10,759 nt of DNA from Candidatus Bathyarchaeota archaeon (GTDB taxonomy: Archaea; Thermoproteota; Bathyarchaeia; Bathyarchaeales; DTEX01), in assembly GCA_021162225.1 (NCBI GenBank), contig JAGGZB010000005.1:1-10759 (forward strand). The letters are read 5' to 3'. Below, piece by piece: positions 6,215 to 10,759 of the stretch. Both the position numbers and the translations under genes were made by a program. The notes beneath the pieces were generated by a model. That model saw nothing but the letters and a program-made list of their open reading frames with translations, did no database searches and had not been told where the DNA came from. How positions within the stretch are numbered: the first letter of the stretch is position 1; each line of letters starts with the position of its first letter.

Positions 6215-7318
6215 CTATAGGAGATCCCTGTAGTGGCGGAGCAGAGTTTCTAATCCCGTCTCGATGGCTTTCATCTCGCCAAGAAATTCGCCAGTTATCT
6301 CCTCAGATGGAAGGAATATGGTCTTAGAGTTCGGCACCGGCTCTTGGGGGACATTCACCATGCCTTTTAATGGCTTATAGTCAAACCGCATCTCTGGAAT
6401 TCTCTCGTCAAGTGGATAATGCATGCATGACCATCCGCCGTTCGGGAGCTGATTATCCATGAAAGTGAAGATTGCCACCAGCCTTGCTATTTGATAGGCG
6501 TCATTTATCTGCTCCTCCGTACCCTTACCACTTCTAACTAATACCCTGAGAAGTTCGCCGGCTCCCCAGCCAACTTTACACTTGGATGGCCAAAGGTAAG
6601 TGTATAGGGGCATTGTTTTCTCAAACTCGAGAAGCTCTAGGGCTGCATCCAGATATGGACGGGCGCTAGCCTCGGAATATCCCCATTTATGCCTCATCGT
6701 ATCATAGAGAAAAGCTAGATACGCCATGCATGTTCCAACATGCCAAAACTCTTGTTTAGGATCCTTGTTATTCACAACTTTTGTGATCTTCTCCCCCGGC
6801 TTTACATCGGTTATAAGCATGCCTTCAGGAGTCATCTGCGTATACATTACTCCGTCTCTACGCATGTAATCCTCATTCGCCTTAACTAAGTTGTATATCC
6901 AGTCCCCGGCTTTCACGGCTTGTTCTCTCATGTCAAGAGCGATCATCAAGTGGCCGAAGAAGCTCGTGTTGAGAGAACCTATGTAGGGTTGTTCTTCAAT
7001 CTCATCGGGATCCTCGCCTATGTAATGAAACACTCCTCCGGAGCGGTGTTGATACTGAAGAATGCGTCCTATAACGGATTCATTCCTAGCCAGTGGATGG
7101 TTGATCCACGCCGCTACCTTAAGGAAGGTTAATGGCCTATAAACTCTCTGGAGGATCTTATAGGTGTAATCTTCTTCATCGAAGTAGAAGTCGCCGTTAG
7201 GTCTGAGAGCGTTTTCAGCCGTCCAATCGAGTATCTGAAAGAGGATCTCACGATCCACACCAGCTGCATAAAGACCCCAGCAAGTCTTGTGTATGTACTC
7301 TAAGCTTCGTTCCTTCAT
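6215..7318 (-). CDS. Unrecognised protein, probable alpha/alpha-toroid fold
   Basis: I cannot name this family. The 367 residues from ATG 7318 are soluble, rich in Trp and Tyr, and without signal peptide or membrane segments. Helical stretches alternate with Gly/aromatic turns at roughly regular intervals: NGDFYFDEEDY (41-51), SGGVFHY (93-99), NTSFFGHLMIALD (117-129), FWHVGTCMAYLAFLYD (191-206), VGWGAGELLRVL (249-260) and LPNGGWSCMHYP (291-302). This layout resembles the alpha/alpha toroids of terpenoid cyclases, prenyltransferases and some carbohydrate-active enzymes; the enzymatic role is unknown. The frame continues upstream for 42 codons to a strong SD with no standard start (see 7319-7444), so the real protein is probably about 409 residues. 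The ATG at 7318 has no SD. A ThuA-family gene lies upstream on the same strand, hinting at carbohydrate metabolism. Confidence 0.6.
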   Translation of the reverse strand: MKERSLEYIHKTCWGLYAAGVDREILFQILDWTAENALRPNGDFYFDEEDYTYKILQRVYRPLTFLKVAAWINHPLARNESVIGRILQYQHRSGGVFHYIGEDPDEIEEQPYIGSLNTSFFGHLMIALDMREQAVKAGDWIYNLVKANEDYMRRDGVMYTQMTPEGMLITDVKPGEKITKVVNNKDPKQEFWHVGTCMAYLAFLYDTMRHKWGYSEASARPYLDAALELLEFEKTMPLYTYLWPSKCKVGWGAGELLRVLVRSGKGTEEQINDAYQIARLVAIFTFMDNQLPNGGWSCMHYPLDERIPEMRFDYKPLKGMVNVPQEPVPNSKTIFLPSEEITGEFLGEMKAIETGLETLLRHYRDLL

Positions 7319-7444
7319 TATAGGGCCGTTCGGAGCTCTTCTTCTAAGCAGAAATCCGCCGCCCTGCTGAATAGAGATTTTAATAGCGCTTAATAAGTGC
7401 TCCAGCTCTAAAATGCGTTTCTCAATCTCGGATTTCGAAATTAT
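7319..7444 (-). other. Likely 5' extension of the toroid-like gene with ATA/ATT start
   Basis: The frame of the gene ending at 6215 is open upstream of ATG 7318 for 42 codons and then meets TGA (7447-7445). The encoded peptide includes EIEKRILELEHLLSAIKISI, a plausible amphipathic helix, followed by GGGFLLRRR. It has no ATG, GTG or TTG. The first two codons are ATA (7444-7442) and ATT (7441-7439), placed 9 and 12 bases after the GGAGG core of a perfect SD. Either a rare AUA/AUU start is used, or a one-base indel separates the frame from a GTG at 7454. Confidence 0.5.
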
Positions 7445-7450
7445 TCAGAT

Positions 7451-7458
7451 TCACCTCC
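7451..7458 (-). promoter_or_regulatory. Perfect Shine-Dalgarno GGAGGTGA without a standard start codon
   Basis: Minus-strand GGAGGTGA matches the archaeal 16S anti-SD over eight bases, the strongest SD in the window. The only GTG and TTG nearby overlap the SD itself and open a ten-codon frame (MNLNNFEIRD). The next codons at good spacing are ATA 7444 and ATT 7441, in frame with the toroid-like gene. A TTAAATCA about 40 bases upstream (near 7496-7503) is a weak candidate TATA box. Confidence 0.65.
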
Positions 7459-7516
7459 AAAAACTTGGGTATAATGCAATATTTATCTCCATGTGATTTA
7501 ACGTTTAGCATCCTTC

Positions 7517-7558
7517 AAAAAGCGTTGCTCAGCTCATTCCCTAAGCCTAAAGAGGCTT
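7517..7558 (-). terminator. Candidate transcription end after thuA
   Basis: Downstream of the thuA stop on the minus strand, AAGCCT (7558-7553 arm) and AGGCTT form a perfect 6-bp hairpin with a 4-base loop at 7543-7558, and a run of five T follows at 7521-7517. The T run is about 20 bases beyond the stem, so this is not a classical intrinsic terminator; archaeal termination mostly needs the T tract. The rest of the 7459-7594 gap shows no gene or RNA that I can recognise. Confidence 0.3.
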
Positions 7559-7594
7559 CCAGATGATATGCCAGTATTTCTGGGAGGCCGGATG

Positions 7595-8341
7595 CTACTT
7601 TAGGTCTTCAAGCGGTCTAGCATGAATAGCTCTTGGTATCGTAAGAGTCCTCGGCCTCTCAACAGGAGCCGCCCACCTTACAGCATTCTCGATTACGCGT
7701 AGAACCATTCTATTATGGTATATCGGATAAGTCTCATGTCCAGGTCTGAAGTAGAAGATCTTTCCCCGGCCTCGATAGAAGCAGCATCCGCTTCTGAAAA
7801 CTTCACCGCCCTTAAACCAGCTTATGAAGACTATCTCATCTGGCTTTGGAATGTCAAAGAACTCGCCGTACATCTCCGTCTGTTCAATCTCGAAGTAGTC
7901 TCCAATATCTTCAGCTATCGGATGCCAGGGAGAGACAACCCACAAGCGTTCCCTCTGTCCATCTTCTCTCCACCTAAGACTACAGCTCGTACCCATAAGC
8001 CTCTTAAATATCTTTGAGTGATGTGCCGAGTGAAGAACGATGAGGCCCATTCCATCACACGTTATTCTATGATGTATCTTCTCAACTATGTCATCGCGTA
8101 CTCTGTCATGGGCCATGTGGCCCCACCAGATGAGGACATCCGTACTGTTTAGAACATCATCGGTTAATCCATGCTCAGGCTCTTCAAGCGTCGCGGTGCG
8201 CGTCTCTATTCCAGACCTCTCATTCAAATATTTCGCGATTGCCTCGTGAATCCCCTCCGGATATATCTCAGCTACGCTTGAATCTTTCTTTTCATGAAGG
8301 AATTCATTCCAGACGGTGACGTGAATAGTCTTATCCGTCAT
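7595..8341 (-). CDS. thuA: ThuA-family (trehalose utilisation-like) protein
   Basis: A 248-residue protein with the full ThuA pattern: VTVWNEFLHEK (8-18), IYPEGIHEAIA (26-36), IWWGHMAHD (71-79), MGLIVLHSAHHSKIFKRLMG (98-117), MYGEFFDIPKPDE (157-169), FRSGC (182-186) and FRPGHETYP (198-206). ThuA proteins have a class I glutamine-amidotransferase-like fold and occur mainly in bacterial sugar-utilisation operons, where they affect trehalose or related sugar catabolism. The exact reaction is not settled. The frame reaches back to a TTG at 8353, but the ATG at 8341 sits 3 bases after GGTGATC, an exact anti-SD match, so it is chosen. It is divergent from the eL15 gene. The toroid-like gene follows on the same strand, probably with its own promoter. 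Lateral acquisition from bacteria is possible but not shown by this sequence alone. Confidence 0.9.
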   Translation of the reverse strand: MTDKTIHVTVWNEFLHEKKDSSVAEIYPEGIHEAIAKYLNERSGIETRTATLEEPEHGLTDDVLNSTDVLIWWGHMAHDRVRDDIVEKIHHRITCDGMGLIVLHSAHHSKIFKRLMGTSCSLRWREDGQRERLWVVSPWHPIAEDIGDYFEIEQTEMYGEFFDIPKPDEIVFISWFKGGEVFRSGCCFYRGRGKIFYFRPGHETYPIYHNRMVLRVIENAVRWAAPVERPRTLTIPRAIHARPLEDLK

Positions 8342-8344
8342 TAA

Positions 8345-8351
8345 GATCACC
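8345..8351 (-). promoter_or_regulatory. Shine-Dalgarno of thuA, decides the start
   Basis: Minus-strand GGTGATC is an exact match to the 3' part of the archaeal SD consensus and lies 3 bases before ATG 8341. It excludes the in-frame TTG and GTG just upstream, which lie inside or before it. Confidence 0.7.
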
Positions 8352-8367
8352 AAGAGGGGTATTTCTA

Positions 8368-8399
8368 TGAGACCGCAAATAACGCTTTCCGTGGTCTTA
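8368..8399. promoter_or_regulatory. Imperfect inverted repeat in the thuA leader
   Basis: TGAGACCGC (8368-8376) and GTGGTCTTA (8391-8399) are inverted copies over nine positions with two mismatches that would pair as G-U, separated by 14 bases. The right arm overlaps a weak TATA candidate for thuA (minus-strand TCTTTAAG near 8397-8404), so the element could be an operator near the start site or a leader hairpin. It could also be chance. Confidence 0.25.
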
Positions 8400-8447
8400 A
8401 AGAAGCTTAGGTTTGATCGTATGCCCGGTCGTCTTTAAAACGGAAGG

Positions 8448-8454
8448 TATAAAT
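8448..8454 (+). promoter_or_regulatory. TATA box of the eL15 gene
   Basis: TATAAAT lies 49 bases before the GTG start, preceded by the purine-rich CGGAAGG that fits a transcription factor B recognition element. A start site near 8477 would leave a leader of about 20 bases that contains the SD GGAGTGA at 8483-8489. This is the clearest promoter in the window. Confidence 0.65.
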
Positions 8455-8496
8455 TTGACTCGTCACTATGAATGGATATCTCGGAGTGAGTAGGCA

Positions 8497-8994
8497 GTGG
8501 CATACAAGTATATGGCCCAAGCTTGGAGGAAGCCAGATTCATCCTACGTAAAAGAGATAATGCAGAAAAGGCTAATTGAATGGCGGAAACAGCCAGCCAT
8601 CATAAGGATCGAGAAGCCGACGAGGATAGATAGGGCTAGGAGGCTTGGCTATAAAGATAAACCAGGATACGTCGTGGTCCGCGTCAGAGTTAGAAGGGGA
8701 GGGCTGAGAAAGCCGCGTCCAAGGGCCGGAAGAAGACAGAAGAGAATGGGAGTAAACAAGTATAAACCAGCTAAAAGCCTCAGACTGATAGCCGAAGAGA
8801 GGGCGGCTAGAAAATATCCAAACCTTGAAGTTCTGAACTCTTACTGGGTGTGGGAAGACGGTCGTTCAAAATGGTTTGAAGTCATACTTGTTGACAGAAC
8901 CTTACTGCCAGATCTGCATCTGGGAAAGGGTAGGGGAAGAGTATTCAGAGGTCTGACGAGCGCGGGGAGAAAAGTACGCGGCCTCATGGCCTAA
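8497..8994 (+). CDS. rpl15e: Large ribosomal subunit protein eL15 (L15e)
   Basis: A component of the 50S subunit that binds 23S rRNA. The protein is highly basic and carries the family blocks: YKYMAQAWRKP near the start, AIIRIEKPTRIDRARRLGYK (34-53), a VVVRVRVRRGGLRKPRPRAG block (59-78), YPNLEVLNSYWV (107-118), WFEVILVD (126-133) and RVFRGLTSAGRK (148-159). Translation starts at GTG 8497, seven bases after GGAGTGA, and gives MAYKY. At 165 residues it is shorter than the usual archaeal form of about 190. It lacks about a dozen residues between ILVD and RVFRGLTSAG, and the basic tail after RGL is missing. The core is intact, so it is probably functional. It normally leads the COG1325-RNase P-proteasome gene cluster, which resumes at 9579. 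Confidence 0.95.
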   Translation: MAYKYMAQAWRKPDSSYVKEIMQKRLIEWRKQPAIIRIEKPTRIDRARRLGYKDKPGYVVVRVRVRRGGLRKPRPRAGRRQKRMGVNKYKPAKSLRLIAEERAARKYPNLEVLNSYWVWEDGRSKWFEVILVDRTLLPDLHLGKGRGRVFRGLTSAGRKVRGLMA

Positions 8995-9006
8995 GGCCTC
9001 ATTTTT
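8988..9006 (+). terminator. Candidate terminator overlapping the eL15 stop
   Basis: GGCC (8988-8991), the stop TAA as loop, and GGCC (8995-8998) form a small GC stem, followed by TCATTTTT with five T at 9002-9006. In addition GGCCTCAT is directly repeated at 8980-8987 and 8995-9002. The T tract also holds the last bases of the opposing arginine decarboxylase gene. The stem is short, so the T run may be the operative part. Confidence 0.45.
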
Positions 9007-9460
9007 AGAAGAGATATACAAGTGCGGCTACCGCGCATCCATAATTGCCTTCAGGCACATCTAAAGTCTCTATCTTATACTTTATTTTTCGAAGCTTTAT
9101 TCCTCTGATTTTCGCCATCTCCAAAATTCGTTTCTCTAATGTCTCTTTCAATGCGTTTTCGTCCATGCTTCCATAGGCCTCGGCTACAACGCCGTATCCC
9201 TCCTCCGCGATTCCCCATGCGATTCCTGCACTTATCACTCCTCTTCTGCCCTCCGCCTTCGCAATAACCGCGTATGTTATGCTTCCCGTCGGTATCTCTT
9301 GGGGAGGTACTTCCTCGCAGTTTGGGGGAATTATTGAGCTCACACTGACGAGGTTACAGTTGGCTATTCCAGCGTTTTTTAAAGCCAGATCAAACGCGTT
9401 TAGGCTTGAGATTTTCCCAATTGCTTTTCCCCCAGTTACGAAGAATGCTTTGGGAATCAT
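9005..9460 (-). CDS. pdaD: Pyruvoyl-dependent arginine decarboxylase
   Basis: Converts arginine to agmatine, the first step of archaeal polyamine synthesis; agmatine is also needed for agmatidine in tRNA-Ile. The 151-residue proenzyme cleaves itself between two serines to make a pyruvoyl cofactor. The site is visible as NLVSVSSIIPP (36-46), with predicted cleavage between Ser41 and Ser42, giving a small beta chain and a larger alpha chain. EGRRGVISAGIAWG (70-83) and GVVAEAYG (89-96) match the family core. ATG 9460 follows an AGGAGATC SD (9470-9463) by two bases. The gene lies antisense between eL15 and COG1325, ending 10 bases from the eL15 stop. Many Crenarchaeota use a different, SAM-decarboxylase-derived enzyme for this step, so its presence is a useful lineage hint. 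Confidence 0.93.
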   Translation of the reverse strand: MIPKAFFVTGGKAIGKISSLNAFDLALKNAGIANCNLVSVSSIIPPNCEEVPPQEIPTGSITYAVIAKAEGRRGVISAGIAWGIAEEGYGVVAEAYGSMDENALKETLEKRILEMAKIRGIKLRKIKYKIETLDVPEGNYGCAVAALVYLF

Positions 9461-9540
9461 AAGATCTCCTCTCAGCGACTCTCCCTAGAAGAAGAGGAGA
9501 GGTTCAAGAAAAAGTTTTTGAATGTCTCAACCGAGTCATC

Positions 9541-9547
9541 TTTAAAT
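9541..9547. promoter_or_regulatory. TATA-like TTTAAAT between divergent pdaD and the COG1325 gene
   Basis: TTTAAAT is 32 bases before ATG 9579 and would place a + strand start near 9570, leaving an almost leaderless transcript; no SD lies between. The TTTAAA core is a palindrome and could also drive pdaD on the minus strand with a leader of about 60 bases. Position and composition are the only evidence. Confidence 0.45.
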
Positions 9548-9578
9548 CACCGTTAGGAGATTATTTTATCAAATACGC

Positions 9579-10034
9579 ATGCGTGGAATATATGTGAGGA
9601 GAAGGATAGTCTCAATCGAGATCGGCTTATTCGCTCATGCAACGGAGGATCCGGAGAAAGTAGTGAGGGCTTTCCGAAATATTCTGCCTCACGAAAGAGT
9701 TGAAGAGGTGCCTCTACACAAGAAAAGACTGAAGGGTGATTATGGAAACCCAATAATCTATTATAGGGCGAAGGTGACAAAGCCTGACATATTGGAGGAT
9801 ATTCTCAAAAAGATGGGAAAGAATCTTCCTCAGTGCGACAGAGATCTACTCAATATAGAGCTGGAAAGACGGCTGGATAGGGGAAACCTGTACATAAGAC
9901 TCGACAAACAATCCGCCTACCTAGAGAAGTATAAAATCTGCAATGCAGACCCGATTCATTTAAAGATCCGATTTAGAACATCGAAGATTAATGAGATAAG
10001 AAATATATGCAAGGATCTAGGGATGCTGTCTTGA
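9579..10034 (+). CDS. COG1325-type exosome-associated RNA-binding protein
   Basis: A protein of 151 residues that resembles the archaeal COG1325 family, described as a predicted exosome subunit/RNA-binding protein and encoded next to RNase P and exosome genes. Visible features are the N-terminal IEIGLFAHATEDPEKVVRAFRNILP (13-37), YGNPIIYYRAKVTKP (55-69) and IRLDKQSAYLEKY (105-117), which hold the family's conserved HATED and DKQ motifs. The biochemical role is not established; RNA binding is inferred. ATG 9579 gives the expected length. Its TGA (10032-10034) overlaps the TTG start of the RNase P p30 gene by 4 bases (TTGA), so the two are translated together. Confidence 0.82.
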   Translation: MRGIYVRRRIVSIEIGLFAHATEDPEKVVRAFRNILPHERVEEVPLHKKRLKGDYGNPIIYYRAKVTKPDILEDILKKMGKNLPQCDRDLLNIELERRLDRGNLYIRLDKQSAYLEKYKICNADPIHLKIRFRTSKINEIRNICKDLGMLS

Positions 10035-10759
10035 AGTTCTTCATAGATCTCCATCTCTGCCCGAATCTTGAAGACCAAAAAGAGACCGAGCTTATGATTA
10101 GGAAATCCGCCGAGCTCGGATACAAAGCTGTCGGGGTGCCATTGCCTAAAAAGAACTACAGTGATCTGGCCGGGAAAATTAGCAAGATATGCGATGAAGC
10201 AGGCTTAGATTTCATTAGTAGGATAGACCTAGAACCATCAAATGCTACAGAGCTCCTCAGAGACTTAAGACTTCTCAGAAGAAAGGTGGAGATAATCTCC
10301 GTTAAGTGCATGTCAAAAAGCGTAGCTAGACAAGCTGCTAAGGACCGCAGAGTTGATATTTTATCCTTTTCCCCTTTAGACGTGAGGAAGAGATTCTTCG
10401 ACTCGGCTGAGGCTGAGTTAGCCTCCGAGACCAATGCCTCACTCGAAATCGACATGGCCCCGCTACTTTACCTTCAAGGACACCGTAGAATCCGCTTAAT
10501 CTCGAAGCTTAGAGAGGAAGTTTATATAGCGAAGAAGCAGGATGTTCCAATAATCATATCCAGCGGAGCATGTGAACTTAAACTTCTGAGGAAACCGGAA
10601 GACCTAGCTTCTCTGGGATACTTATTCGGATTGAATCCGAACGATGCAGAGAAAGCTCTATCAGAGAATCCCAGAGAGGTCATTGAACGAAACAGAAAGA
10701 AGCTTAGTCCAAACTATGTAGCTCCCGGCATATACGTGATAAGGAGGGGAAAGGATTGC
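10031..10759 (+). CDS. rnp3: RNase P protein component 3 (Rpp30/p30), 3' partial
   Basis: 243 codons from TTG 10031 run to the window edge without a stop. The product MKFFIDLHLCPNLEDQKETE and onward matches archaeal RNase P protein 3, the TIM-barrel homologue of human Rpp30, which with Pop5 helps the RNase P RNA remove tRNA 5' leaders. Supporting segments are ELGYKAVGVPLPKKN (about 29-43), VDILSFSPLDVRKRFFD (about 113-129), LEIDMAPLLY (about 141-150), the IIISSGA strand (about 177-183) and the APGIYVIRRG end. Family members are about 230-250 residues, so only a few residues should be missing. The TTG start overlaps the previous stop (TTGA), which is the usual coupling in this cluster. Downstream one expects pop5 and the proteasome alpha gene. 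Confidence 0.9.
   Translation, partial: MKFFIDLHLCPNLEDQKETELMIRKSAELGYKAVGVPLPKKNYSDLAGKISKICDEAGLDFISRIDLEPSNATELLRDLRLLRRKVEIISVKCMSKSVARQAAKDRRVDILSFSPLDVRKRFFDSAEAELASETNASLEIDMAPLLYLQGHRRIRLISKLREEVYIAKKQDVPIIISSGACELKLLRKPEDLASLGYLFGLNPNDAEKALSENPREVIERNRKKLSPNYVAPGIYVIRRGKDC

Noticed and set aside
7459..7594. Possible small RNA or tRNA between the toroid-like gene and thuA
   Set aside because: Only one short hairpin is present; there is no cloverleaf, no conserved tRNA boxes and no box C/D pair that I could see.
7715..8017. Plus-strand open frame of 100 codons inside thuA
   Set aside because: ThuA motifs cover the opposite strand throughout; the frame is a shadow.
10156..10455. Minus-strand open frame of 99 codons in the right end
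   Set aside because: The plus strand here is a continuous 243-codon RNase P p30 frame coupled to the COG1325 gene; the antisense product is Ser/Leu-rich noise.
1..10759. CRISPR array, insertion sequence, toxin-antitoxin or other defence module
   Set aside because: No regularly spaced repeats, terminal inverted repeats, transposase, nuclease or toxin-like gene pair is visible; nearly all genes are housekeeping archaeal genes.

Overview
The window is chromosomal DNA from an archaeon. This is shown by Dph2, the exosome subunit Csl4, RNA polymerase subunit RpoL, RadA, ORC1/Cdc6, ribosomal protein eL15, the COG1325 exosome-associated protein and the RNase P subunit p30, together with TATA-type promoters and Shine-Dalgarno (SD) sequences matching GGAGGTGATC. 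AGA/AGG dominate the arginine codons and base composition is intermediate. The gene content suggests a thermophilic or moderately thermophilic lineage of the Thermoproteota/TACK type (for example Bathyarchaeia-like), but this is inference and the lineage cannot be fixed from this window alone. Coding density is high and no stretch over 300 bases lacks a gene.

Left block (1-1758, + strand): the 3' end of dph2 (diphthamide synthesis), a METTL5-like RNA adenine methyltransferase, csl4 and rpoL form one compact translation/RNA operon. A small single-domain RNase III-family protein (1797-2207, -) converges on it and diverges from sua5/tsaC (2312-3367, +; t6A tRNA modification). The stop codon of sua5 abuts that of radA with no bases between them.

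Middle block (3368-8341, all - strand), read from right to left: a ThuA-family protein; an unrecognised alpha/alpha-toroid-like protein whose frame extends 42 codons upstream to a perfect SD without any ATG/GTG/TTG; an ORC1/Cdc6 paralogue with an altered sensor-1 position, overlapping a small winged-helix gene by 8 bases; and a small cysteine-rich protein translationally coupled (TAATG) to RadA. This block mixes replication/recombination genes with two accessory metabolic-looking genes.

Right block (8448-10759): eL15 from a strong TATA promoter, a pyruvoyl-dependent arginine decarboxylase on the opposite strand (polyamine synthesis), then the COG1325 RNA-binding protein overlapping the RNase P p30 gene, which runs off the window. 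eL15-COG1325-p30 is the beginning of the conserved archaeal exosome/RNase P/proteasome super-operon, here interrupted by the decarboxylase.

I found no CRISPR array, insertion sequence, tRNA, rRNA or recognisable defence cassette. The points most worth following are the apparent non-standard start of the toroid-like gene, the non-canonical active-site positions of the RNase III-like protein, the Cdc6/winged-helix pair, and the small Cys-rich protein fused by coupling to RadA.
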